A DNA stretch of 64,000 bases from Pelomonas nitida (GCF_043555975.1 NZ_JBIGIA010000001.1:124001-188000), one strand, 5' to 3'; positions 49,501-59,735 are shown, counted from the first letter of the stretch. Numbers and translations are program-made. Notes: generated by a model not told the origin, from the sequence alone.

Positions 49501-49703
49501 TGGCCATGATTCCGCTGTCGCGCAGCGTGTTCTGGGGACCCATGGCGGTGGCCATCATGGGCGGCCTCGTCGTGGCGACCGTGCTCACGCTGCTGGCCTT
49601 GCCCGCCATGTACGCGGCCTGGTTCCGCGTCGCGCGGCCCAAAGAGGACGGGCACAGCCGCATGCACAGCCATCTGCCCAGCGATTTGCCCGACAACGCG
49701 TGA
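46521..49703 (+). CDS. RND family efflux pump permease subunit
   Basis: Inner-membrane proton/drug antiporter, 1060 residues, with the normal twelve-helix, two-porter-loop layout (helix 1 near residues 28-46; large loop to about 335; helices 2-6; second loop; helices 8-12). The proton-relay pair is in helix 4, GLLVDDAIIAVEMMV. Helix 10 reads GMIMRNSVILIDQIEQD, with Arg where AcrB has Lys940. The N-terminal GQDEDPPFTFRVMVV is typical of the TriC/MexK-like side of the family rather than AcrB. No outer-membrane factor gene follows, so the pump must use a TolC encoded elsewhere. Confidence 0.93.
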   Translation: MNIPPNKAAVGEGFNVSRWALEHPALTRYLMVVLMLMGFAAYFQLGQDEDPPFTFRVMVVQAYWPGATAEQMADQVTDKIEKTLQEVNYADKIRSSAKPGESITVFQLKDSTPPKEVADIWYQVRKKVGDMRATLPQGVQGPFFNDEFGDVYGSIYALSADGFSREELREHADRVRQALLQVRDVAKVEIFGIQPEKLFVEIPQRRLAQLGLDFNQVINQIGAQNAVEGAGVLNAGSANFQIRVQGQFMSAQALADVPIRAVNPQTGVASQMRLGDIADIRRGYVDPPTTQVRFQGKEVLALGVSMAKGGDIIAMGKALGVAAEAIGRDLPAGIQLDQIQDQPKAVTTSVGEFVHVLIEAVVIVLLVSFLSLGLHTRPLRVDIWPGLVVAITIPLVLAITFVTMFYWGVGLHKISLGSLIIALGLLVDDAIIAVEMMVRKLEEGYDKMHAATFAYDVTAMPMLTGTLITAVGFLPIGLAKSMTGEYTFAIFAVTAAALVISWVVSVYFVPYLGALLLKTRPSAGGEAHELFDTPFYNRFRVLVRWCVENRWKTIALTLLVFGLGLFGMTRVQQQFFPDSSRPEILVDLTLPEGSTIQETEALARRFEARMLTEPGMATVTSWVGSGVPRFYLPLDNIFPASNVTQSILLPKGLAEREALRQRLPALLAEEFPEARGRVKLLPNGPPVSYPVQFRVAGVDPKVVREWADKAKDILRASPNMRGVNDNWNENIKTLRLNIDQDKARALGVSSQALAQSVRTLLSGTVIGQYREADKLIDIVLRQPADERAVITDIGNAYVPSSTGRAIPLTQIAKIDFAWEPGVLWREGRLYAVTVQGDVAEGLQGATVTKEVWPQLEALQRQMPSGYGIQIAGAVEESSKGQGSIAAGVPIMLFITFTLLMLQLQSFSRAMLVFLTGPLGIAGVAMALLLLNRPFGFVALLGVIALMGMIMRNSVILIDQIEQDRARGVPDWSAIVESAVRRFRPIVLTAAAAVLAMIPLSRSVFWGPMAVAIMGGLVVATVLTLLALPAMYAAWFRVARPKEDGHSRMHSHLPSDLPDNA

Positions 49704-49755
49704 AGCTGGAGCATTTCGGGCCGAGTGCTGGGCCGCTCCCGAGCCGGCCCATCTG

Positions 49756-49788
49756 AAGCCGTTTGCGGCTCAATGCCGCAAACGGCTT
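49756..49788 (+). terminator. Long perfect hairpin after the RND operon
   Basis: AAGCCGTTTGCGGC (49756-49769), loop TCAAT, GCCGCAAACGGCTT (49775-49788): a perfect 14-bp stem whose second arm ends in TT, then TGTCC. Probably the operon terminator, though the T-tract is poor. The rest of 49704-49975 holds no gene; it has a second 9-bp GC hairpin (49870-49892) and a TACAAT box (49914-49919) that could serve the tRNA. Confidence 0.6.
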
Positions 49789-49975
49789 TGTCCCCGCGGG
49801 GGACCGACCGGGCTGGCCCGCGTTCAGCGGCGACAGACCGTGCGAGGGGCTCACATTGCCTAGGGTTTTGCCGCCCCGCGCACCGGGGCGGCCGGCAAGC
49901 CGCGCAGCATCGCTACAATCGCCGGTTTGCCGAATCGCCTACGGGGCAGCGCTGAAGCTGTCCAACCCAAGAATT

Positions 49976-50062
49976 GCGCGGGTGGCGAAATTGGTAGACG
50001 CACCAGGTTTAGGTCCTGACGCCTTCACGGGCGTGCCGGTTCGAGTCCGGCCCCGCGCACCA
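49976..50062 (+). tRNA. tRNA-Leu (anticodon TAG)
   Basis: 87 bases. Acceptor stem GCGCGGG pairs with CCCGCGC and the CCA end is encoded. The D-loop is AATTGGTAGACGC, the anticodon loop TTTAGGT (TAG, reading CUA), the long variable arm GCCTTCACGGGCGT is class II, and the T-loop is GGTTCGAGTCC. It lies 31 bases upstream of tig. Confidence 0.95.
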
Positions 50063-50093
50063 CTACTGTCCTTCAACTGTTCCCGAGTCCATC

Positions 50094-51407
50094 ATGGCCG
50101 TCACCGTCGAAACCCTCGAAAAGCTGGAACGCCGCATCACCCTGCACGTGGCGGCCGCTGACATCAACAGCGAAGTCGAAGCCCGTCTGAAGAAGCTGGC
50201 CCGTACCGTCAAGGCCGATGGCTTCCGCCCCGGCAAGGTGCCGATGAACGTCGTGGCCCAGCGCTACGGCTACTCGGTGCAGTACGAAGTCGTCAACGAC
50301 AAGCTCGGCGCCGCCTTCAACAACGCCGCCAACGAAGCCCAACTGCGCGTGGCCGGCATGCCGCGCATCGAGCAGAAGGACGAAGCGCCCGAAGGCCAGA
50401 TGGCCTTCGACGCCACCTTCGAGATCTACCCCGACGTGAAGATCGGTGATCTGGCCGCCGCTGAAGTCGAGCGCATCGCCAGTGACGTGACCGAAGAAGC
50501 CATCGACAAGACCGTCGAGATCCTGCGCAAGCAGCGCCGCAGCTTCGCCCAGCGTGCCGCCGCCGACGTGGCCCAGGCCGGTGACCGCGTCACGATCGAC
50601 TTCGAAGGCAAGATCGACGGCGAGCCCTTCCAGGGCGGCAAGGCCGAGGGCTTCCAGTTCCTGATCGGCGAAGGCCAGATGCTGGAGCAGTTCGACGCCG
50701 CCGTGCGTGGCATGAAGGCTGGTGAGTCCAAGACCTTCCCGCTGCAATTCCCCGAGGACTACCACGGCAAGGACGTGGCCGGCAAGGAAGCGGACTTCCT
50801 CGTCACCGTCAAGAAGATCGAGGCGCAGCACCTGCCCGAAGTGAACGAGGCGTTCGCCAAGTCGCTGGGCATCAAGGACGCGACGGTCGAAGCCCTGCGC
50901 GCCGACATCAAGAAGAACCTCGAGCGCGAGGTGAAGTTCCGCGTGCTGGCTCGCAACAAGGGCGCCGTGATGGACGCGCTGGTCGCCGTGGCCGAGCTGG
51001 ACGTTCCCAACGCGCTGGTGCTGGGCGAAGCCGAACGCATGGTCGGCCAGGCCCGTGAGGACCTGAAGAAGCGCGGCGTCAAGGATGCCGACAAGGCCGA
51101 GATCCCCGCCGACATCTTCAAGCCGCAGGCCGAGCGTCGCGTGCGCCTGGGTCTGGTCGTCGCCGAGCTGGTGCGCGCTAACAACCTGCAGGCCAAGCCG
51201 GCCCAGCTGCAGGCTCACATCGAAGAGCTGTCGCAGAGCTACGAGAAGCCGGCCGAAGTGCTGCGCTGGTACCTGAGCGACCGCGAGCGCATGGCGGAAG
51301 TCGAGGCGGTCGTCGTCGAGAACAACGTCACCGAGTTCGTGCTGTCCAAGGCCAAGGTGACCGACAAGGCCCTGCCGTTCGACGAACTGATGGCTGCCGG
51401 CAACTGA
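50094..51407 (+). CDS. tig: Trigger factor (ribosome-associated chaperone and peptidyl-prolyl isomerase)
   Basis: First chaperone to meet nascent chains at the ribosome exit. 437 residues. The N-terminal ribosome-binding domain has the signature GFRPGKVPMNVVAQRYG (about 43-59). The FKBP-type isomerase domain (about 160-245) contains GDRVTIDFEGKIDGEPFQGG and VRGMKAGESKTFPLQFPEDY. The C-terminal chaperone arms follow. The first gene of the classical tig-clpP-clpX-lon order, with an intrinsic terminator separating it from clpP. Confidence 0.97.
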   Translation: MAVTVETLEKLERRITLHVAAADINSEVEARLKKLARTVKADGFRPGKVPMNVVAQRYGYSVQYEVVNDKLGAAFNNAANEAQLRVAGMPRIEQKDEAPEGQMAFDATFEIYPDVKIGDLAAAEVERIASDVTEEAIDKTVEILRKQRRSFAQRAAADVAQAGDRVTIDFEGKIDGEPFQGGKAEGFQFLIGEGQMLEQFDAAVRGMKAGESKTFPLQFPEDYHGKDVAGKEADFLVTVKKIEAQHLPEVNEAFAKSLGIKDATVEALRADIKKNLEREVKFRVLARNKGAVMDALVAVAELDVPNALVLGEAERMVGQAREDLKKRGVKDADKAEIPADIFKPQAERRVRLGLVVAELVRANNLQAKPAQLQAHIEELSQSYEKPAEVLRWYLSDRERMAEVEAVVVENNVTEFVLSKAKVTDKALPFDELMAAGN

Positions 51408-51424
51408 GAGCCCACAAGCCGAAA

Positions 51425-51461
51425 AAGGCGCCGCGCCGCGAGGCCCGGCGCCTTCTTTCTT
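51425..51461 (+). terminator. Intrinsic terminator after tig
   Basis: Stem AAGGCGCCG (51425-51433) and CGGCGCCTT (51446-51454), followed by CTTTCTT. The T-tract overlaps the -35 box proposed for the clpP heat-shock promoter. Confidence 0.75.
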
Positions 51462-51486
51462 GCGTGGCCATAATTCGCCCCCATAA
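51459..51486 (+). promoter_or_regulatory. Candidate sigma-32 (RpoH) heat-shock promoter for clpPX
   Basis: CTTGCG (51459-51464), a 14-base spacer and CCCCATAA (51479-51486), against the RpoH consensus CTTGAA-N13/15-CCCCATNT. It would give a leader of about 25 bases before the clpP ATG. ClpP is a heat-shock protein in E. coli under RpoH, which supports the reading. Confidence 0.55.
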
Positions 51487-51518
51487 CAGCCCTTACCGCT
51501 TTGTCTTCAAGGATTTGA

Positions 51519-52127
51519 ATGAGCGCGCTTGAAACCAGCAATCTGGGCATGGTGCCCATGGTCATCGAACAGTCGGGGCGCGGCGAACGTGCCTACGACA
51601 TCTACTCGCGCCTGCTGCGCGAGCGCATCATCTTTCTGGTGGGGCCGGTCAACGACGCGGTGGCCAACCTCGTCGTCGCCCAGCTGCTGTTCCTCGAGAG
51701 CGAGAACCCCGACAAGGAAATTTCGCTCTACATCAACAGCCCGGGCGGCAGCGTCTCGGCGGGCATGTCGATCTTCGACACGATGAACTTCATCAAGCCC
51801 GAGGTCTCGACGCTGTGCATGGGCATGGCCGCGAGCATGGGCGCCTTCCTGCTGGCCGCCGGCGCCAAGGGCAAGCGTTTCTCGCTGCCCAATGCCAAGG
51901 TGATGATTCACCAGCCGCTGGGCGGCGCCCAGGGCCAGGCCACGGATATTGAAATCCATGCGCGTGAAATCCTGAAGACACGCGAGGCCTTGAACCGCAT
52001 CCTGGCCGAGCGCACCGGCCAGACGCTGGAGAAAATTCAGTCCGACACCGAGCGTGACTATTTCATGTCTGCGGCCGAAGCCCAGGGCTACGGCCTGATC
52101 GACCAGGTGCTGGAGCACCGGCCCTGA
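51519..52127 (+). CDS. clpP: ATP-dependent Clp protease proteolytic subunit
   Basis: Serine protease forming the tetradecameric chamber fed by ClpX or ClpA. 202 residues. The catalytic Ser is in MGMAASMGAFLL (about residue 106), the His in KVMIHQPLGG (about 131), with the Asp further on in KIQSDTERDYFM. GRGERAYDIYSRLLRERIIFL near the N-terminus is typical. An AAGGA site precedes the ATG. clpX follows after 139 bases. Confidence 0.98.
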   Translation: MSALETSNLGMVPMVIEQSGRGERAYDIYSRLLRERIIFLVGPVNDAVANLVVAQLLFLESENPDKEISLYINSPGGSVSAGMSIFDTMNFIKPEVSTLCMGMAASMGAFLLAAGAKGKRFSLPNAKVMIHQPLGGAQGQATDIEIHAREILKTREALNRILAERTGQTLEKIQSDTERDYFMSAAEAQGYGLIDQVLEHRP

Positions 52128-52134
52128 GTCCCCT

Positions 52135-52198
52135 GGGGGCTGGCAACGGCCCCCGGATTCGCAGCGAAATCGGGGCCCTTATCCCTACGAGGGCCCCG
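52135..52198 (+). other. Two GC-rich hairpins between clpP and clpX
   Basis: Hairpin 1: GGGGGC (52135-52140) with GCCCCC (52149-52154). Hairpin 2: CGGGGCCC (52171-52178) with GGGCCCCG (52191-52198). Neither has a T-tract. They may stabilise or attenuate the clpP transcript before clpX. Confidence 0.4.
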
Positions 52199-52266
52199 AG
52201 ATCGTTTGGACTATCATCATTCGAGGCATCCCGCCCCGATCCCTCAAGTTCTATCGAGCAGTTCTC

Positions 52267-53538
<1,272 letters not shown>

Positions 53539-53546
53539 GCCCTCAA

Positions 53547-53583
53547 CTTGCAATCGTCCCCTCAGGCCTGATATCGGCCTGAG
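53547..53583 (+). promoter_or_regulatory. Possible sigma-32-like promoter and hairpin in the lon leader
   Basis: The short clpX-lon gap contains CTTGCA (53547-53552), 14 bases, CCTGATAT (53567-53574), a partial RpoH match with the same spacing as the clpP promoter. Overlapping it is a perfect inverted repeat CTCAGGCC-TGATATC-GGCCTGAG (53561-53583) that ends just before the AAAGAGAGG ribosome site of lon. Confidence 0.3.
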
Positions 53584-53597
53584 AAAGAGAGGTCTTC

Positions 53598-56012
<2,415 letters not shown>

Positions 56013-56028
56013 AGAAATTGCATTTATC

Positions 56029-56058
56029 TTGTCATCCGGCCAAAAACTGGATTACAAT
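56029..56058 (+). promoter_or_regulatory. Candidate promoter of the tRNA cluster
   Basis: TTGTCA (56029-56034), an 18-base spacer and TACAAT (56053-56058), about 85 bases before the first tRNA-Gly and just after the lon stop. A second, weaker TTGTCA (56265-56270) with TTTGAT lies before tRNA-Cys. Confidence 0.5.
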
Positions 56059-56144
56059 GCCAGCTTCGCTAGATCGCAGAGAGTGATTGAAACGGCCTAG
56101 TGAAGTTGCTGAACAAGACGGCGCAAGCGGTTGAGTCAGGCAAT

Positions 56145-56220
56145 GCGGGTGTAGCTCAGTTGGTAGAGCGCAACCTTGCCAAGGTTGAGGTCACGAGTTC
56201 GAGCCTCGTTACCCGCTCCA
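56145..56220 (+). tRNA. tRNA-Gly (anticodon GCC), copy 1
   Basis: 76 bases with encoded CCA. Acceptor stem GCGGGTG/TACCCGC, D-loop AGCTCAGTTGGTAGAGC, anticodon loop TTGCCAA (GCC) and T-loop AGTTCGAGCCT. Identical in sequence to copies 2 and 3. An intrinsic terminator follows. Confidence 0.97.
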
Positions 56221-56230
56221 GTTTTTCGAG

Positions 56231-56255
56231 AAGGGAAGCCCCGGCTTCCCTTTTT
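56231..56255 (+). terminator. Intrinsic terminator after the first tRNA-Gly
   Basis: AAGGGAAGCC (56231-56240), CC, then GGCTTCCCTT with TTTTT to 56255. It suggests that tRNA-Gly copy 1 is transcribed separately from the next tRNAs, or that readthrough is partial. Confidence 0.75.
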
Positions 56256-56307
56256 CATCAGTAGTTGTCAGAGTCGCACCAACGACTTTGATGTTGGGTT
56301 TTACGGC

Positions 56308-56381
56308 GGCGCGGTAGCAAAGCGGTTATGCCCCGGATTGCAAATCCGGTTAGTCCGGTTCGACTCCGGACCGCGCCTCCA
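56308..56381 (+). tRNA. tRNA-Cys (anticodon GCA)
   Basis: 74 bases with encoded CCA. Acceptor GGCGCGG/CCGCGCC, discriminator U, anticodon stem-loop CCGGATTGCAAATCCGG (GCA) and T-loop GGTTCGACTCC. Confidence 0.96.
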
Positions 56382-56394
56382 AAATAAACACCAT

Positions 56395-56470
56395 GCGGGT
56401 GTAGCTCAGTTGGTAGAGCGCAACCTTGCCAAGGTTGAGGTCACGAGTTCGAGCCTCGTTACCCGCTCCA
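56395..56470 (+). tRNA. tRNA-Gly (anticodon GCC), copy 2
   Basis: Base-for-base the same as copy 1 over 76 positions, with anticodon loop TTGCCAA. It lies 13 bases after tRNA-Cys, so the two are probably one transcript. Confidence 0.97.
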
Positions 56471-56519
56471 GTAAAAATCGGTCGCACCGATGTTTGGCCT
56501 ACCATGCCAAGCGAAATGC

Positions 56520-56595
56520 GCGGGTGTAGCTCAGTTGGTAGAGCGCAACCTTGCCAAGGTTGAGGTCACGAGTTCGAGCCTCGTTACCCGCTCCA
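56520..56595 (+). tRNA. tRNA-Gly (anticodon GCC), copy 3
   Basis: Third identical 76-base copy, 49 bases after copy 2. A strong terminator follows. Confidence 0.97.
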
Positions 56596-56599
56596 ATTC

Positions 56600-56638
56600 A
56601 CGGGAGATTCGATGATGTCGAATCTCCCGTTTTCTTTT
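56600..56638 (+). terminator. Intrinsic terminator after the third tRNA-Gly
   Basis: Perfect 12-bp stem CGGGAGATTCGA (56601-56612) and TCGAATCTCCCG (56618-56629) with a TGATG loop, followed by TTTTCTTTT. Confidence 0.88.
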
Positions 56639-56663
56639 GTGCGGCCCGGATAATGCGGCCAGC

Positions 56664-56751
56664 GCGCGGGTGGCGAAATCGGTAAACGCAGCGGACTTAA
56701 AATCCGCCGCCCTCAACAGGCGTACGGGTTCAAGTCCCGTCCCGCGCACCA
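56664..56751 (+). tRNA. tRNA-Leu (anticodon TAA)
   Basis: 88 bases with encoded CCA. Acceptor GCGCGGG/CCCGCGC, anticodon stem-loop GCGGACTTAAAATCCGC (TAA, reading UUA), long class II variable arm and T-loop GGTTCAAGTCC. It lies beyond the strong terminator, so it needs its own promoter; a GATAAT box at 56649-56654 is too close to the gene to be convincing. Confidence 0.95.
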
Positions 56752-56768
56752 ATGATCAGCGAGCCCGG

Positions 56769-56780
56769 AAATGGGGTCAG
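56769..56780 (+). repeat. Distant copy of the RAYT head motif
   Basis: AAATGGGGTCAG matches, over all 12 bases, the reverse complement of the right-end RAYT repeat at 12636-12647. It overlaps the stop codon of the YjfB-like gene. It may be a solo REP-type end or a chance match. Confidence 0.35.
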
Positions 56781-56992
56781 GCGTAGGTGTTGACATTGCG
56801 TCCCACGCTGCCTTCGGTGGCCAAGGGCGGCTGTTGCGGTGGCGCATTCAGCAGCGCGATGGCGCCGGAGGCTTGCACGTCCAGCGCCTTCTTGAGTACG
56901 AGGATGCTCGCTGCGCCTTGGGCGGTGCCCAGGTCGCCGCTGGAAGCGTTGGTGGTTGCCGTGCTGACCACGGCCGAATTGGCGATGTTCAT
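56777..56992 (-). CDS. YjfB-like putative motility protein
   Basis: Small protein of 71 residues from the ATG at 56992; a TTG at 57046 is in frame but would overlap the end of murI. The N-terminus is Ala/Ser/Thr-rich. The core ASILVLKKALDVQASGAIALLNA (split here as ASILVLKKAL and DVQASGAIALLNA) matches the YjfB family, whose members are small, of unknown function and often called putative motility proteins. No flagellar gene is nearby. It starts 36 bases after murI on the same strand, so it may be co-transcribed. Family assignment is from the LKKALD pattern only. Confidence 0.6.
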   Translation of the reverse strand: MNIANSAVVSTATTNASSGDLGTAQGAASILVLKKALDVQASGAIALLNAPPQQPPLATEGSVGRNVNTYA

Positions 56993-57027
56993 GTGCTGAC
57001 TATCGGCCAAGCTCGCTCGAACTTGAG

Positions 57028-57831
57028 TCACCGCGCTGCGGGCCAATGCCGAACATCTGCATCGTGCCAGCCCAGGACGCGTCGTATCCAGCCCCGCAGT
57101 GCAAGCGGGTCGCCACTGGTCTCAATCTGCAGATCCGGTGCAGGGTCTGCCGTTGGCACCCACAGATCCACGGCACGGCGGGCAACGGCGGTCTCGATGC
57201 GCAGTAGCTTGACGGTTGGGCCCAGCTCAGCCTGCCACAGCGCCTCGATCAGCGGGTAGTGAGTGCAGCCCAGCAAGGCCGTGTCGACGCCGGCGGCGCG
57301 CAGCTGTTCGCAGTGATGGGCCACGAGGGCGCGCAGTTCGGCGCTGTCGAGATCGCCGGCTTCGATGCGATCGACGATACCGGGGCAACCTTGGACGATC
57401 ACCTGCTGCCCGTTGGCATGGCGCGCGATGAGCGCGCGCAGCCTTGCGCTGGCCGCCGTGGCCGGCGTGGCCAGCAAGCCGATGCGGCCGTTGCGCGTGG
57501 CGGCGACGGCGGGCTTGATGCCGGGCTCGGTGCCGACGATCGGCACGTTGGGCCAGCGTTCACGCATAGCGTCGATGGCGTGTGCGGTGGCTGTGTTGCA
57601 GGCGTTCACGACGAGGCCGGCACCGCAATCGATCAAGTGCGCAGTGATGGCCAGGCTGCGGGCCCGGATCTCTTCCGGGCTTCTGCCGCCGTAAGGCGCG
57701 TAGGCCGTGTCGGCGAGGTAGCGGAAGCGGGCGGTCGGCAACAGCGCGCGAAGTTCGCGCAGTACCGTGAAGCCGCCGACGCCGGAGTCGAAGACACCGA
57801 TTTCTCGGTGCGGGGAAGAGTCGGTCTGCAT
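57028..57831 (-). CDS. murI: Glutamate racemase
   Basis: Makes D-glutamate for peptidoglycan. 267 residues. Catalytic cysteines lie in VVNACNTATA (about 76-85) and LLGCTHYPLI (about 186-195). The N-terminal IGVFDSGVGGFTVLREL (about 11-27) and YLADTAYAPYGGRS (about 38-51) are diagnostic. The ATG is at 57831. The gene is divergent from etfB. Confidence 0.96.
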   Translation of the reverse strand: MQTDSSPHREIGVFDSGVGGFTVLRELRALLPTARFRYLADTAYAPYGGRSPEEIRARSLAITAHLIDCGAGLVVNACNTATAHAIDAMRERWPNVPIVGTEPGIKPAVAATRNGRIGLLATPATAASARLRALIARHANGQQVIVQGCPGIVDRIEAGDLDSAELRALVAHHCEQLRAAGVDTALLGCTHYPLIEALWQAELGPTVKLLRIETAVARRAVDLWVPTADPAPDLQIETSGDPLALRGWIRRVLGWHDADVRHWPAAR

Positions 57832-57967
57832 GGGCGCAGGCAGTCTAGCCTCACGATTCGAGAGGCCTCTCCAGAAAGTCTTTCGCTGCGGGCGCCGGAC
57901 CTCTGGCTAGAATCGAACGATCGTGCTTTTTTAAGTGCGGCTCTGCGACGAGCGCCTCGTAGAATCC

Positions 57968-57987
57968 AATTAACGTATACGTCAATT
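57968..57987 (+). promoter_or_regulatory. 20-bp near-perfect palindrome upstream of etfB
   Basis: AATTAACGTATACGTCAATT: nine of ten base pairs match across the axis (ACGTATACGT core). It lies 16 bases before the etfB ATG, over the likely promoter or start site. It resembles the ACGT-containing operators described for regulators of fatty-acid and branched-chain acyl-CoA catabolism (LiuR/FadP type) in proteobacteria; the assignment to a specific regulator is a guess. Confidence 0.55.
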
Positions 57988-58003
57988 CGAGCTGGAGTTT
58001 CCG

Positions 58004-58759
58004 ATGAAGGTCTTGGTCCCTGTCAAACGCGTCGTGGACTACAACGTCAAGGTGCGCGTGAAGAGCGACGGCACGGGTGTGGACATCGCCAACGTGAAGA
58101 TGTCGATGAACCCCTTTGACGAGATCGCCGTCGAGGAGGCTGTCCGCCTGAAGGAGAAGGGCGCCGTCACCGAGGTGATCGCCGTGTCCTGCGGCGTCCC
58201 GCAATGCCAGGAAACGCTGCGCACGGCCATGGCCATCGGTGCGGACCGCGCCATCCTGGTCGAGACGCCGGCCGATGTGGAACTGCAGCCGCTGGCCGTC
58301 GCCAAGCTGCTGAAGGCGCTGGTGGACAAGGAAGGCCCGAGCCTGGTCATCCTCGGCAAGCAGGCCATCGACGACGATTGCAACCAGACCGGCCAGATGC
58401 TGGCCGCGCTGACCGGCATGCCGCAAGGCACGTTCGCCTCCAAGGTGGAAGTGGCTGGCGACAAGGTCAACGTGACGCGTGAAGTGGACGGTGGCCTCGA
58501 GACCGTGGCGCTGAGCCTGCCGGCCGTCGTGACGACCGACCTGCGCCTGAACGAGCCGCGTTACGTGACGCTGCCCAACATCATGAAGGCCAAGAAGAAG
58601 CCGCTGGACGTCGTCAAGCCGGCCGACCTTGGTGTGGACGTGACCCCGCGCATCAAGACGCTGAAGGTCAGCGAGCCGCCCAAGCGCGGCGCCGGCGTGA
58701 AGGTGGCCGATGTGGCAGCGCTCGTCACCAAGCTGAAGACCGAAGCCAAGGTCATCTAA
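58004..58759 (+). CDS. etfB: Electron transfer flavoprotein subunit beta
   Basis: AMP-binding subunit of ETF, which takes electrons from acyl-CoA dehydrogenases to ETF-quinone oxidoreductase. 251 residues. Starts KVLVPVKRVVDYNVKVRVKSDG; carries MNPFDEIAVEEAVRLKE (about 35-51), DDDCNQTGQMLAALTG, and the family segment with ETVALSLPAVVTTDLRLNEPRY. GGAG lies upstream of the ATG. etfA follows after 23 bases. Confidence 0.97.
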   Translation: MKVLVPVKRVVDYNVKVRVKSDGTGVDIANVKMSMNPFDEIAVEEAVRLKEKGAVTEVIAVSCGVPQCQETLRTAMAIGADRAILVETPADVELQPLAVAKLLKALVDKEGPSLVILGKQAIDDDCNQTGQMLAALTGMPQGTFASKVEVAGDKVNVTREVDGGLETVALSLPAVVTTDLRLNEPRYVTLPNIMKAKKKPLDVVKPADLGVDVTPRIKTLKVSEPPKRGAGVKVADVAALVTKLKTEAKVI

Positions 58760-58782
58760 CCCAAAATTCCGGAGACTTTGAG

Positions 58783-59715
58783 ATGACCGCACTCGTCATT
58801 GCCGAACACGACAACGCCTCCATCAAGGGCGCCACGCTGAACACTGTCACCGCCGCCGCAGCGCTGGGCGGTGATGTGCATGTGCTGGTGGCTGGCCACA
58901 ACGCGGCTGCGGCCGCCGCAGCCGCCGGCCAGATCGCTGGCGTCACCAAGGTGTTGCACGCCGACTCGGCCGCGTTGGCCGATGGCCTGGCCGAGAACGT
59001 CGCGGCGCAAGTCATTGCGCTGGCGTCTGGCTACAGCCACATCCTGTTCCCCGCCACCGCCTCGGGCAAGAACGTGGCGCCGCGCGTGAGCGCGCTGCTC
59101 GACGTGGCTCAACTGAGCGACATCACCAAGGTCGTCAGCGCCGACACCTTCGAGCGCCCCATCTACGCCGGCAACGCGATCGCGACGGTGCAGAGCAGCG
59201 ATGCCACCAAGGTCATCACGGTTCGCACGACCGGCTTCGACCCGGCCGCTTCCACCGGTGGCGCGGCTGCCGTCGAGACCGTGGCTGCTGCCGCCGACAG
59301 CGGCAAGAGCAGCTTCGTGGGCCGTGAGGTGACCAAGAGCGATCGCCCCGAGCTGACCGCCGCCAAGATCATCGTGTCGGGTGGCCGTGCGCTGGGCTCG
59401 AGCGAGAAGTTCATGGAAGTGCTGACGCCGCTGGCGGACAAGCTGGGCGCCGCCCTCGGTGCGTCGCGTGCCGCTGTGGATGCCGGTTATGCGCCGAACG
59501 ACTGGCAGGTGGGCCAGACGGGCAAGATCGTCGCGCCGCAGCTCTATGTCGCCGCCGGCATCTCCGGCGCCATCCAGCATCTGGCCGGCATGAAGGACTC
59601 CAAGGTCATCGTCGCGATCAACAAGGACCCGGAAGCGCCGATCTTCTCGGTGGCCGACTACGGCCTGGAAGCCGATCTCTTCACGGCGGTGCCCGAGCTC
59701 GTCAAGGCGCTCTGA
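58783..59715 (+). CDS. etfA: Electron transfer flavoprotein subunit alpha
   Basis: FAD-binding subunit of ETF. 310 residues. The C-terminal FAD domain has VSGGRALGSSEKFMEVL (about 203-219), GQTGKIVAPQLYVAAGISGAIQHLAG in the FAD loop, and the signature IVAINKDPEAPIFSVADYG (about 281-299). An Ala-rich stretch lies near residues 45-55. Followed by an intrinsic terminator, then the acyl-CoA dehydrogenase that it probably serves. Confidence 0.97.
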   Translation: MTALVIAEHDNASIKGATLNTVTAAAALGGDVHVLVAGHNAAAAAAAAGQIAGVTKVLHADSAALADGLAENVAAQVIALASGYSHILFPATASGKNVAPRVSALLDVAQLSDITKVVSADTFERPIYAGNAIATVQSSDATKVITVRTTGFDPAASTGGAAAVETVAAAADSGKSSFVGREVTKSDRPELTAAKIIVSGGRALGSSEKFMEVLTPLADKLGAALGASRAAVDAGYAPNDWQVGQTGKIVAPQLYVAAGISGAIQHLAGMKDSKVIVAINKDPEAPIFSVADYGLEADLFTAVPELVKAL

Positions 59716-59735
59716 GCCACGAGCGACATCCCTGC

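Noticed and set aside
46440..49673. Open frame of about 1080 codons opposite the RND permease
   Set aside because: Same antisense-shadow composition, rich in Arg, His and Gln; no recognisable domain; the RND permease on the other strand is complete.
49870..49892. 9-bp GC hairpin upstream of tRNA-Leu considered as a terminator
   Set aside because: No T-tract on either strand; it may be a chance GC palindrome or part of the tRNA promoter region.
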